DNA from: Candidatus Bathyarchaeota archaeon
GTDB taxonomy: Archaea > Thermoproteota > CALKCG01 > B24 > DRYS01
Length of the DNA stretch: 64,000 bases
Reading direction: 5' to 3'
Assembly (NCBI GenBank): GCA_025058595.1
Contig: JANXEK010000007.1
Span: forward strand, 1 to 64,000
Shown here: piece after piece, positions 1-10,131 of the stretch
Layout: each line of letters starts with the position of its first letter
How positions within the stretch are numbered: the first letter of the stretch is position 1
Notes under the pieces: generated by a model
What the model saw: only the letters and a program-made list of their open reading frames with translations
Told to the model about the DNA's origin: nothing
The model's database searches: none
Translations under genes and position numbers: made by a program

Positions 1-106
1 ATAGACATCGTAGAATTCAACCATATACGCAGCTAGTATCGTAGATGCTATAAGCAGGAATACTACACCGATAACGGTGGATTCGCTTCTACGATTAGAT
101 AGAAGC

Positions 107-934
107 CTATAAGCCATCCAACCCCCTCCATAGGTACGCAGAGTACATCCTTCCATCCTCTGTAACTATCTTAACCATATATACGTATGGGGATTCAGCA
201 TCAACATCTAGATCTACTATAGATCCATAAGGTACGATACATCTATTATCCGATGATACGACTCTATACGGATCGTACAGCCATACTCTAGATACTATCG
301 TAGGTTTATACTGAGATGCGCCATACAATCCTATCCTAACGATACTGGATCTTCTAAGATAGCCTAGAGCGTATATCCGATCTAAGTATATCGATCCACC
401 TACAACCTCAAACCTTATGTAGATGGATCCATCGTATAGGTAGTCTGAAGCATGGTGGAATCTGAACGGTCCATAGAGCTTGACGTACGGATCGACTATA
501 AACTCAGATAAACGTTCCCACCGACTACTCCTATGATCGCGGATATAGAGCTTAGCCTTCGTATATCCCGATAGCGACCTAGCTACAAGATCGAGCTCTA
601 ATGCATGGATGCCTCCAGCTCCTAGATCTAGTCTGTAGGTTAGATCTCCATCTACGATTATACCTCTGGATCCTCCTACGTAAACCTCCTCATCCAGATA
701 GTATACGTATCTTATCTCTAGAGATTCCTCTATCGACCTTAAGCTGAGGATAGCCGACTCATAGAATCCTCCGAAGATACTCCAGTATACGTAGGCTATC
801 AATACTATAGCTACCGCTGCTATAGCTAAACCTATAGGTTCAGCTTCACACCTAGATCCTCGGAGATTTCTCTTCGATACGTACAACCCTCCCACTCTCC
901 GTATATACCGTGATGCTATACCTTGCATCTTCAA
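107..934 (-). CDS. Hypothetical membrane-anchored surface/pilin-like protein
   Basis: ORF track; single N-terminal hydrophobic segment (IGLAIAAVAIVLIAYVYWSIFGG) followed by a beta-rich extracellular-type region; overlaps the next pilin-like gene. Confidence 0.5.
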   Translation of the reverse strand: MKMQGIASRYIRRVGGLYVSKRNLRGSRCEAEPIGLAIAAVAIVLIAYVYWSIFGGFYESAILSLRSIEESLEIRYVYYLDEEVYVGGSRGIIVDGDLTYRLDLGAGGIHALELDLVARSLSGYTKAKLYIRDHRSSRWERLSEFIVDPYVKLYGPFRFHHASDYLYDGSIYIRFEVVGGSIYLDRIYALGYLRRSSIVRIGLYGASQYKPTIVSRVWLYDPYRVVSSDNRCIVPYGSIVDLDVDAESPYVYMVKIVTEDGRMYSAYLWRGLDGL

Positions 935-1265
935 CCCAATCGTAGCTTACATCTATCGATAGATGACTACCAGGTTCTACGCTGCATCCTCCGCTTAAAG
1001 CTAGGGTACCGTTAACGTATATACGGCTAACGGTTAAACCTACACTGCCATAGTTATATATGGTGACGGTTATAATCCTCCTATCGTCGATACGTCTGAA
1101 CCATACATCCTCGACTATGAACGCCTCCCTCATCATCTTGAGGGTCGATCCTCTCTGCGTATAAACCCATTGATTCACAGCTACCAGTACCATCGAAGCT
1201 AGAGCTGCCACCATAACGACCATCAGAAGGGATCCGACAACCTCTGATACAGCAAGCCTAAACAT
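852..1265 (-). CDS. Archaeal type IV pilin-like protein
   Basis: N-terminus MFRLAVSEVVGSLLMVVMVAALASMVLVAV resembles a class III signal peptide/pilin hydrophobic helix; beta-rich C-terminus. Confidence 0.7.
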   Translation of the reverse strand: MFRLAVSEVVGSLLMVVMVAALASMVLVAVNQWVYTQRGSTLKMMREAFIVEDVWFRRIDDRRIITVTIYNYGSVGLTVSRIYVNGTLALSGGCSVEPGSHLSIDVSYDWVEDARYSITVYTESGRVVRIEEKSPRI

Positions 1266-1379
1266 GCTAACAGTATTCTTTCTACATAACAGCTCTTTAA
1301 ACTTAGCTTTACTACATCTCTAGATGTTTCGAATACTGAGAAACTATTTATAGGCAATCGATTTATATTTAATTACGAT

Positions 1380-1829
1380 TTGCTCGGTGACGATCCAGAT
1401 ACCGGTGGGAGGGCTGTAAGCCCTGTAGTAGCGACGCTTCTACTCATAGTCATAACGATAGTAGCTTCAGTGATAGTATGGACCTGGGTATCTGAGATGG
1501 TGAGTCAGAAGCCATCCCAGATCATCGTAGAGAAGGCTATCTATATCGATAGGGATGCGATAGGTGTAACCGTAAGGAATATAGGTGCTACCACGGTTAG
1601 GATAGGCGATATTAACGTAAAGGTCGGCGGATCGGATTGGGATTCTAAAGACGACGACGATATACTAGCGGGGGGAGGCTACGTAGATCTACCATCAGGT
1701 AGGGTACTAGTAGTAGAGGTTAGAAGGGATGAAGGAACACCAGATATAAGGATAGGCGATAGGATCATAGTAACCGTTCTAGATGATGCTAGGAATAAGA
1801 TATTCATGGCGGATCTCACCGTAGTCTAG
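1380..1829 (+). CDS. Archaeal type IV pilin-like protein (Pilin_N type)
   Basis: GRAVSPVVATLLLIVITIVASVIVWTW N-terminal motif; short beta-rich C-terminus; likely non-ATG (TTG) start. Confidence 0.75.
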   Translation: MLGDDPDTGGRAVSPVVATLLLIVITIVASVIVWTWVSEMVSQKPSQIIVEKAIYIDRDAIGVTVRNIGATTVRIGDINVKVGGSDWDSKDDDDILAGGGYVDLPSGRVLVVEVRRDEGTPDIRIGDRIIVTVLDDARNKIFMADLTVV

Positions 1830-2132
1830 AATCTAGATATCCTGATACAGCGTAACGTAACTAGATATCTTTATCGAGGGGGGCTCGAAGATCCCTCTTC
1901 AAAGACTCCGGTATCCGTCCCACCCCTTCTACTAGGGGTATGGTTGAATAGTGAGATCCTCGTTACCTCCCGTCGTAGAATGATTAAACCTAGATTCTAC
2001 GTTCCACGTCCATTACATGGATGTATCTATCGTGAGGATAGACATAGAGTCTACCGATCCTCTTGTTCATATCTAAGTCTGTATCTGCTAAGCTTCACCC
2101 GACCGTTTCTATCAGTAGCTCTGTTTGTTAAT

Positions 2133-3956
2133 CTAGAATTGGAATAGCATAACGTTCATTATAGCTAGCGTAGCGAATACTGCGAAGACCAGTATAGTTG
2201 AATGCGTTAATCCAGCCATAGTCTGCTGACTACTTATCTTACCTGCTACAAGCCCTATGAGCCATGCATTTATCACCATCGATGTAGCGAAGTAGAATAC
2301 AGACTCCTCTAAGGTTATCGGAGGTTTGGTAGGTAGTATAGCCATAGTCTGGTTTGTAAAGTATACTATGAGTATCGTCGAAACTACGGTCATCAAAGCT
2401 CCGAAGTATGGCATCATAACATACGGCTTTATCCTAGCTCTAAGCTCTTTCTCATACTCCGCTAGCGAGAACGCGAACCTAGCTAAAGCTTCCAGTATCT
2501 CTACGCTCCCACCGCCTACATCTATAGCTTCAGCTAGGAATGTCAAGAGAACCCTGACGAACCAGTTCCTACTCCTAGCTATCATCCTCTCTATAGCTCT
2601 ACGTACAGGTATACCCCACGATAGTAGTTTAGCCATATCCCTTAATAGAGGTGTGAACCTACCGTAGCTCCTCCTAGACGTATACATTATGCACCTCTCA
2701 GGCGATATACCTGTCTTCCTAACCTCTACCAGATCTCTTAGGAAGCTAGCTACATCATCCTCGAACCCCCTACTACCCTTAGCTAGAAGCGAGTAATGTA
2801 GTGCAGGAGGCGTAGATAGAGCTATAAGACCTATAGATATAGCGAATATAGTCGATACTACGGTATACCTTGTTATCGCTCCACTCTGCAGAAAGCTCCA
2901 GCCACCCGTAAAGTATAGTATAGCTAAACCTACACCTACACCTAAAGGTATGCTTAGGATAAACGTCGTGTTAGGCTCGCTTATCGGTATAACCATCTTA
3001 GGCATAGTAGCATCTACTATTAGAAGCGTCAAAAGCGATAGGAGGGGCATAAGTAGGTATGCGAATAGTATCAGCGATACTACCGAGGAGTATGGGCTTC
3101 CCGCTTGGCCAGGCATCATGGTGGATACGGCGAAGAATATGTAGAATCCGAGGCCTACCATTACTACGAGTATAACGTATACCTCAGCCGCTAGAGCAAC
3201 CCTATCCGCTATCCTCCTAATCGTAGCGGCATGAGCTTCGAATAACCCCTCAGTCTTACTGTATAGGTAGTGGATTACATCCCCCCCTCTCCTAACTGTA
3301 GAAGTATATCCTAGGATGAAATCCCTATAGTACTTATTCGGATGCTCTTTAACGCTATCCTCCAAAGCGGATATAGGATCCTTACCGAAAACCTTTATAC
3401 CCCTAAGTATACGTTTAGCCTCCGTCGAAGCTCCTGGTAGATCCCTTATCCTAGATAGCCTCTCTAAAGCTTCACCTATACTCAGCCCTCCCCTAATCAT
3501 AGTCGATACATAGGCTGCTAGGAACGGTAGCTCATGCTCTATATCCTTACTTCTACTAGAAGCTTTAAGAGACGGATATATCATGAAGGCTGCGAAGGTT
3601 ACGACAGGTATCATAGAAGCTAGTATCAGTACTAGGATCTTAACGACTATACTTTCGGTGAAGAGTATAGTCGAAGCTATAACCATATAGGCTGCGTAAG
3701 CCGATATAAGCGTGAAGAGTAGAACCCTAGCAGAGTATAGCGTAGGGCTTACATCTATACCAGCTCTAGCTAGATACTTATCGAACTCGAAGCTCCTAGC
3801 AACCCTTAAGGATAATCCTCCGAAGAGAGAGTATGCGAATATATCGAGTTTATCCATGAAGGTTAGAGGCTCCTCCAGCCTAGGTAGAGCCTCCTCAGCT
3901 ACGGTTTGCTTACGTCTCCTCAACCGCACGTCTATACATCCTCCACGGATCAGCAT
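2133..3956 (-). CDS. Type II/IV secretion system integral membrane protein (TadC/FlaJ/GspF family, two T2SSF-like halves)
   Basis: 607 aa polytopic protein; two GspF-like segments (HELPFLAAYVSTMIRGGLSIGEALERL... and DVASFLRDLVEVRKTGISPERC...); next to the secretion ATPase. Confidence 0.85.
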   Translation of the reverse strand: MLIRGGCIDVRLRRRKQTVAEEALPRLEEPLTFMDKLDIFAYSLFGGLSLRVARSFEFDKYLARAGIDVSPTLYSARVLLFTLISAYAAYMVIASTILFTESIVVKILVLILASMIPVVTFAAFMIYPSLKASSRSKDIEHELPFLAAYVSTMIRGGLSIGEALERLSRIRDLPGASTEAKRILRGIKVFGKDPISALEDSVKEHPNKYYRDFILGYTSTVRRGGDVIHYLYSKTEGLFEAHAATIRRIADRVALAAEVYVILVVMVGLGFYIFFAVSTMMPGQAGSPYSSVVSLILFAYLLMPLLSLLTLLIVDATMPKMVIPISEPNTTFILSIPLGVGVGLAILYFTGGWSFLQSGAITRYTVVSTIFAISIGLIALSTPPALHYSLLAKGSRGFEDDVASFLRDLVEVRKTGISPERCIMYTSRRSYGRFTPLLRDMAKLLSWGIPVRRAIERMIARSRNWFVRVLLTFLAEAIDVGGGSVEILEALARFAFSLAEYEKELRARIKPYVMMPYFGALMTVVSTILIVYFTNQTMAILPTKPPITLEESVFYFATSMVINAWLIGLVAGKISSQQTMAGLTHSTILVFAVFATLAIMNVMLFQF

Positions 3957-5469
3957 AGTATAGATGGACGATAGAAGCTACATCCCTATAGCTCCTTATA
4001 CCTTTAGAAGCCATCCACCTTAACACCATGCTACGCCTCGAAACCTCCTCTAGAAGCTGATCGTAGCTCCTACCTACGGTTTCAGATATCTCGGTCAGTA
4101 TGAGGCTATCCTTCAGGTTCCTCTCGAATCTATCCCTATAAGGATCCCATAGAGATATACGGTTATAGCTTCCAACCTGCTTCACCTCGTAGACACCTGC
4201 AACCCTACGGGTAATCCTGCCTGCAGGATGCTCGTCTGAGAATAATCTAACCCTCCTTATTATCATACCGAGCTTCATCAAGGGTATATAGCCTTCAGGT
4301 ATATTCATAGGCGGTGAGGTTAGACGTTTAACCGTTGCATCCACATCCTCTGCGTGTATACTCGTAAGTCCTCCATGACCGGTAGCTAAAGCCTGGAACA
4401 ATACGTATGCCTCCTCACCTCTAACCTCACCTACTATAATCACATCAGGCCTATACCTTAGAGAGACTTTAACGAGATCGAATAACGATATCTCCCCAAT
4501 CTTCTCGGGTCCAAGGCTATAGCTAGGTCTAGCTACGAGCTGAACCCAATTCTCTAACGGTAGCCTAAGCTCAGGTATATCCTCTATAGTAACGATCTTA
4601 AGTGTAGGTCTGAATAGACATGTTAAAGCGTTCAATAGAGTTGTCTTACCGCTACCAGTAACACCTATTATGAGAGCCGGCATCTTATACTCCATAGCCA
4701 TCCATAGGAAGGCTGCAGTCTCAGGATCTATCGTACCGAAGTTTATCAGATCCACTATAGATATAGGATCCTCCCTAAACTTCCTTATAGTGAAGGTGGA
4801 TCCCCCCGTCGATATCTCCTTACTGAACGTAGCCGCAACCCTATGCATACCTGGTAGCATAGCGTCGAGTATAGGCCATGCCGTCGATACATGCTTACCA
4901 GCTTTATGTGCAAGCTTCAATATGAACTCGTTAAGCTCCTCCTCCTTCTCGAACATAACGTTAGTCGGTATAGATTCATGGTGTCTATGCCATACGTAGA
5001 TAGGTTTACCGTAGCCATCGCAGCTTATATCCTCTAGATTCGGATCCCTCATCAAAGCGTCTATAGGTCCATAGCCTAGGATATCCCTCTCAGCGTAGTA
5101 TAGTATCTTAGCCCAAGATACACCGGGTATACCGCCGAGCCTCATCCTATACTTGTATACGGTTTTAACCGCTGTCTTCCTAAAGTATTCGTATGGATTC
5201 TCAGCTTCCTCCATAGGTTTAAGCTCCCATTCAAGCGTTTCGATTATACGTTGATATATCGCTCTCTCCCTACGTGTAAGCTTAACCTCGTCTACGAGGT
5301 AGAGTATCTCTCCTGTCTCATCGTTACGAGCTATAGCTACACGTACGAAAGGCTCCCTTATACTATAGCTTTCGATAACTCTGAAACCCTTAGGTACTAT
5401 CCTAGGGCTTACGGCTATCAATCCTGCCTCTGTAGAAGCTTTAGCTTTCTCGACGCTTCTCTCAGCCAT
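3910..5469 (-). CDS. Type II/IV secretion system ATPase (GspE/TadA/FlaI family)
   Basis: Walker A IIGVTGSGKTTLLNAL; Asp-box TIEDIPELRLP; Walker B VIIVGEVRGEEA; His-box ATGHGGLTSIHAE. Confidence 0.92.
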   Translation of the reverse strand: MAERSVEKAKASTEAGLIAVSPRIVPKGFRVIESYSIREPFVRVAIARNDETGEILYLVDEVKLTRRERAIYQRIIETLEWELKPMEEAENPYEYFRKTAVKTVYKYRMRLGGIPGVSWAKILYYAERDILGYGPIDALMRDPNLEDISCDGYGKPIYVWHRHHESIPTNVMFEKEEELNEFILKLAHKAGKHVSTAWPILDAMLPGMHRVAATFSKEISTGGSTFTIRKFREDPISIVDLINFGTIDPETAAFLWMAMEYKMPALIIGVTGSGKTTLLNALTCLFRPTLKIVTIEDIPELRLPLENWVQLVARPSYSLGPEKIGEISLFDLVKVSLRYRPDVIIVGEVRGEEAYVLFQALATGHGGLTSIHAEDVDATVKRLTSPPMNIPEGYIPLMKLGMIIRRVRLFSDEHPAGRITRRVAGVYEVKQVGSYNRISLWDPYRDRFERNLKDSLILTEISETVGRSYDQLLEEVSRRSMVLRWMASKGIRSYRDVASIVHLYYADPWRMYRRAVEET

Positions 5470-5568
5470 ACTATCTACTCCTAACCCACTCCGAAATTAA
5501 ATAACTTTTAGAAATAGAAAAGTATTTAAGGTTTTTCTATAGCAAGTATAACGTGGTGTATTCCAGGT

Positions 5569-8229
5569 TTGAAAGATAGATCTGTAAAGATGTATATAGA
5601 TATACTTGCATCTATAATGCTAGCGTTAACCTTAGCGTCGATGTATACACCGGGATCTAGGGCTGAATATACAGCCCACATCATAGTGCCCGGATCTACG
5701 TATACCTATGTTGATGGCTCGATAACATCCATAGATATAGCCTACGATGGATCCTATATGGCTGTAGCATCGGATACCGGCTACATATACCTCGTAGGAT
5801 TTGATGGACGTATACTGTGGAAGACCCGTATGAGGTCTAGCGTATCCCATATGCAAGGTAGCTTAAACCTAGAATGGATAGTAGCTGTATCCAAGGCTAT
5901 GGAGCTAACGGTCTACAGCTATAACGGAAGCCTAGTAGACTATAGGCATAGATGCAGTAGAGCACCGGCTAGAAGCCTCCTATACCTTTACGATAGATCG
6001 ATCGTATCGATCCTAGATGAGCTTGGATGGCTATACTCCTACGCTATAGGAGAGCCTAAAGGTAGAAATGAAGAATGGATCCTAGGATACAACTATACAG
6101 CTAAAGACTATAAGCTATCCATAGCCAGGTTTGATCCATCTGTATTCGTAGAGCTATACCCATGCATATCCAGTCAGGGGTTGACAGGTGAAGCTGCCGT
6201 AGCTATATACGCTAGGATAACCGATAATAGGACCGGGGTACCGTCAACATACGAAGCACCCCTACTCAGATTCTACCGTTTCACAGGTATAGCTATAGAG
6301 AATCTATTCCAGGTAGTCTTGGATGATATGCGTGGATATACTCTGAACTCGCTAAGACTATACGATACAGGTTCATCTAAGCTTATCGTAGCTGCCGGTA
6401 GTAACCCGGCTAATCCTAATCCTAAAGCTAGATACCTCCTACGCCTATACGAGCTTACCGACTATAAGCTTGGCGGATTATATACGGTTAGATCTTCCTG
6501 GAGCTATAGCCTCGGTGGGAGATGTGTAGCCCTAAAGATCGATTCTAGCGGTAGATATATCGCGGTAGCATCGGAGGATTATCAGCTATACCTATTCGGT
6601 AGATCTATTCAAAGCGTAGATTACGTTTGGAGTGTAAGCTTAGGCTATACACCATCCTGTATCGCTCTAGAATCTATACCGCTCTCGATCGCTGTAGGTA
6701 CATCTGATGGGTGGGTATACATGCTCGACGGATCTGGGGATCTACTATGGAGATCCCCGCTAAGCCTATCTACAGCTACCTCTATCGATCTATCTAAGCT
6801 AGGTTATAGGTTAGCCGTAGGATTCGCAGATGGCAGTCTAGCTATAATACCAGATGCTCGGTCGAAGAGGCGTATACTAGACGTATCGCTAGTAGATCCC
6901 ATGGGTGCATCTATAGCCGGAGCAAACTTAACGGTGGCAGGTATGGGTGTAGAGGTACACGCGGTTACGCCTAACAGGCTCCTCCTACCTATAGGATCCT
7001 ATGCCGTAGTCGTAGATCATATGGATATAGGTAAAGCGTCGATAGATGTACAGTTGACGTCGGATCTAGATCTAGAGGTTGATTCTAGGATTTTAGCTCA
7101 GCCTATGTATCCTCTAATGCTTAACGTCTACGATGAGAGGAGCTTTGATGTTAAGCCTGAGAGCTACAGGGTTGAAGTCGAAGGTAGGCTTGGGCTTAAC
7201 GTATCTGCTACCCTTACACCTCTAAACTCTACGTTGATACTACCCAGAGATACATACAACGTTAGGGTTTACGCCGATCACTATCGATCCTATAACGCTA
7301 CGGTTAGGTTGATTTCCAGCGTAAACCTAACCGTGCCTTTGAAGCCTGAATCCTATAGGCTAGGTTTAACCGTATACTCGTTGATCGATGGGCTTATAGG
7401 TCAAGCTAGAGTGGAACTATGGTGGATGGGTAAACCATACGGATACACGTATACATCTGCTAGAGGTGAAGCCGTATTCACGGCTCCATACGGAGATTAC
7501 ATCGTGAAAGTTCAAGTAAACCATTACAATCCTAGGATCACGTCTATACGCTTAGCCGAGGATACCGCTATAGATGTAGCCCTCGAACCTATACTATACG
7601 ATGTAACGGTATATGTTAAAGGCTCAGATGGTACACCTATATCTGGATCGGCTAGGATCTATAGAGCCGGTAAGCTACACTCAGAAGAATCCTTCACAGG
7701 CGGTGTATGTAGAGTTATCCTCCCATACGGATCTTATAAGCTTGAATTCGCATCGAAGGGTTGGAAGAAAGCTTCGATAGATCTAACGATACCTGAGAAG
7801 CTTTCAGCCGAGGCTATCCTACAACTCGAAACCTACATGCTAACATTAACCGTGGTGGATGATACGGATAAACCTTTAGAGAACGCTAGGATAACTCTTT
7901 CAGGTCCGATAAGCCTATCATCCCTCACAGATAGCTATGGTGTATTCAGGAGGGAGATCGTTCGAGGCGGCTACACCGTGACTGTATCTATGGATGGATA
8001 TAGGTCCACTACCGTATACGTGGATCTATCTGAATCTAAACAGATACTGGTAAGGCTTCAACCCGAACCTATCACTATCCTATGGAGGTATCTACCATAC
8101 ATACTGCTGTTAGCCGTAGCGCCTGTTGGATCGCTCCTAGCTATAATGCTATATCTACGTAGACGTAGGAGGATGGAGCTTGAGGAGCTATCTGAGGAGG
8201 AGCTTAAAGAGCTTGGGGTAGAAAGTTGA
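5569..8229 (+). CDS. Large secreted surface protein: N-terminal beta-propeller-like repeats, repeated carboxypeptidase-regulatory-like beta domains, C-terminal TM anchor
   Basis: Signal peptide; WD/PQQ-like repeats (SIDIAYDGSYMAVASDTGYIYLVGFDGRILWK, CVALKIDSSGRYIAVASEDYQLYLFG); repeated 'I.V...G.PI..A.V....' domains; C-terminal TM plus RRRRR tail. Confidence 0.8.
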   Translation: MKDRSVKMYIDILASIMLALTLASMYTPGSRAEYTAHIIVPGSTYTYVDGSITSIDIAYDGSYMAVASDTGYIYLVGFDGRILWKTRMRSSVSHMQGSLNLEWIVAVSKAMELTVYSYNGSLVDYRHRCSRAPARSLLYLYDRSIVSILDELGWLYSYAIGEPKGRNEEWILGYNYTAKDYKLSIARFDPSVFVELYPCISSQGLTGEAAVAIYARITDNRTGVPSTYEAPLLRFYRFTGIAIENLFQVVLDDMRGYTLNSLRLYDTGSSKLIVAAGSNPANPNPKARYLLRLYELTDYKLGGLYTVRSSWSYSLGGRCVALKIDSSGRYIAVASEDYQLYLFGRSIQSVDYVWSVSLGYTPSCIALESIPLSIAVGTSDGWVYMLDGSGDLLWRSPLSLSTATSIDLSKLGYRLAVGFADGSLAIIPDARSKRRILDVSLVDPMGASIAGANLTVAGMGVEVHAVTPNRLLLPIGSYAVVVDHMDIGKASIDVQLTSDLDLEVDSRILAQPMYPLMLNVYDERSFDVKPESYRVEVEGRLGLNVSATLTPLNSTLILPRDTYNVRVYADHYRSYNATVRLISSVNLTVPLKPESYRLGLTVYSLIDGLIGQARVELWWMGKPYGYTYTSARGEAVFTAPYGDYIVKVQVNHYNPRITSIRLAEDTAIDVALEPILYDVTVYVKGSDGTPISGSARIYRAGKLHSEESFTGGVCRVILPYGSYKLEFASKGWKKASIDLTIPEKLSAEAILQLETYMLTLTVVDDTDKPLENARITLSGPISLSSLTDSYGVFRREIVRGGYTVTVSMDGYRSTTVYVDLSESKQILVRLQPEPITILWRYLPYILLLAVAPVGSLLAIMLYLRRRRRMELEELSEEELKELGVES

Positions 8230-8246
8230 AGGGTAGAGGTTTAACC

Positions 8247-8660
8247 CTACATCCTAACTATTATCGTTTTAGGCACCCCATCCCTATAGACCACTTCGAC
8301 CGGTATATCTAAGCCTTGAGCTTCCTGGAATACGGATACAGCTTTCCTAACGTTCTCAAGCTGGTTTATAAGATCCTGAACACTCTGCATAGCTTCCAAA
8401 AGTATATCTAGCTCCTGTTTAGGTGAAGGGTTTATCAAAGCTTCTAAACCCTTAAGATCGATAACCTCACCCTCTGGAAGCCTCCTCTTAGCCACCTTAG
8501 ATATTACGCCTTGAATCTTCATATGCTTATCAGTCCTAGCTTTAACAGATTCCACCCTACGCATATAATCGCCTAGGAGAGCTTTAAGACGTGTAACCTC
8601 ATCACCTATAGATTCTAGGAAGGCTTTAAGGTTATCGAAGCTTCTAACCTCTACAACCAA
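8247..8660 (-). CDS. Hypothetical helical/coiled-coil protein
   Basis: 137 aa ORF, convergent with the surface protein; heptad-like helical content. Confidence 0.55.
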   Translation of the reverse strand: MVVEVRSFDNLKAFLESIGDEVTRLKALLGDYMRRVESVKARTDKHMKIQGVISKVAKRRLPEGEVIDLKGLEALINPSPKQELDILLEAMQSVQDLINQLENVRKAVSVFQEAQGLDIPVEVVYRDGVPKTIIVRM

Positions 8661-8751
8661 ACCTAGATAGACACCGGAAAAATATAGCAGTACAGAGGTC
8701 CTAATAAAGTCTTTCCAAAACCAGATGTAGAGGTATTACTAAACAGTAAGC

Positions 8752-8791
8752 TTTAAATACTCTAAAAATTAACAATTAAATAGGAGGTGAT
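8752..8791 (+). promoter_or_regulatory. Putative promoter (TATA box tttaaata at 8752-8759) and Shine-Dalgarno (aggaggtgat, 8782-8791) of the pilin gene
   Basis: Read directly: agctttaaatactctaaaaattaacaattaaataggaggtgattatATG. Confidence 0.6.
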
Positions 8792-8794
8792 TAT

Positions 8795-9253
8795 ATGAAA
8801 AATAGAAGGGAAGCTATATCACCGGTAATAGCCACACTAATAATAATCGCTGTAACTATAGCTATATCGCTAGCAGTAGCAGCATGGCTAATGGGGCTAT
8901 GGGGAGGACTCATAGGAGGACCGAGAATATCGGCATCACTCCTAAATATTTATAATAGTTCTGATAAAGAAATTACTGCAATGGTGCTTTTCTCTAACAC
9001 AGGTAACGCACCAGATAAGATAGTTTCTACAGCAGCTGTCACACTCAGAGTCGGAGGAAGCGTCTATACCGCCGCTAATATGAGTGATAGCGTTATCGAT
9101 CCGACTCCACCAGGTACAACCAAAACGGTAAAGTTTACCTTCGATGTCGGTAATGCTAGTGCTTTATTAGGATCTACTGCAACTATCGAAATCCGTTTCC
9201 AAAGCGGTAACACTATAATTCTGACAGGAACTATAGTTAAAGGAACTAAGTAA
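8795..9253 (+). CDS. Archaeal type IV pilin-like protein, probably abundant
   Basis: REAISPVIATLIIIAVTIAISLAVAAWLMGLWGG class III signal/pilin motif; near-ideal SD and TATA upstream. Confidence 0.8.
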   Translation: MKNRREAISPVIATLIIIAVTIAISLAVAAWLMGLWGGLIGGPRISASLLNIYNSSDKEITAMVLFSNTGNAPDKIVSTAAVTLRVGGSVYTAANMSDSVIDPTPPGTTKTVKFTFDVGNASALLGSTATIEIRFQSGNTIILTGTIVKGTK

Positions 9254-9278
9254 CCATAGTTAAAGGAACTAAGCAACC
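9233..9278 (+). repeat. 23-bp tandem duplication spanning the pilin stop codon
   Basis: atagttaaaggaactaagtaacc / atagttaaaggaactaagcaacc (one mismatch). Confidence 0.9.
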
Positions 9279-10131
9279 GGGTTAATAGCGATAACAGTCG
9301 AAAAGGTTTAGTATGAAATTAGTTTATCTTAGTTAAGGTTATGTTGCAAACCTTACTTTCAAGATTATATATTATAATTTATAATTTAATTTAAAAATAG
9401 TTTTTAATATGGGGGGTTGATGCTAGCTTTAAGCCCTAGATCCTCTGTAATTTGCGGTTATTGTTAGCTTTTAGGGCGGGCGATCGAGGTTTCTAGATAG
9501 ATCTACCAGGGTTGAGTACGTTCAGTCCATCCGTATAGTCTAGGAGGGTTAAGGAGTATGACTCCTAGATTGGAAGGGTGACGTGTGAAGGTCTATCTTG
9601 CTCGGCTCTCTTCTAATCTATGCGTACTCCTGAATACATGGCTGGATTGTGTGAGGTTAGAGGTATTATCTAAAGAATCGTACTCTACGGGTTCATCTTC
9701 TTAAGCTTCTCCTATAAATTCGTTAACGTCCCCCCTCTAACTATCCTGGTTCTCGTAAAAGTTCTGGTGTAGCGATACGGTTGATTGCTAAAGCTTCCTT
9801 CATGATTTTAGGTTCCACCCTTTACTAGCCGTTAGAGCTTTAACGATCTGGGAGTCTTGATCCCAAATCTTCTTAGAAGCCTATTCGTCTCCTCTAAGAT
9901 GCTTCTCGTAAAGCTTCATCTAGCTCTTCTACTAACCTATCTTCTCCCTAAAGGTCGATGGGAGGCTATCTGGGAGATCGGATACGATGTTGCTCATAAA
10001 CCTGGAGAGGGTTGAGAGATTTGGTAAGCTTATCTAAAGTTTAGCGAGCGATATAGCGGCGATTTGGGGTGGATGCCCGTTTACCACTCGTAAGCTTCGA
10101 CCTACCTATGCTATCGGGTTCGGTTACCTCT

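Noticed and set aside
1944-2147. 67-aa plus-strand ORF
   Set aside because: No coherent domain or signal; in a gap and overlapping the 3' end of the membrane-protein gene; likely chance.
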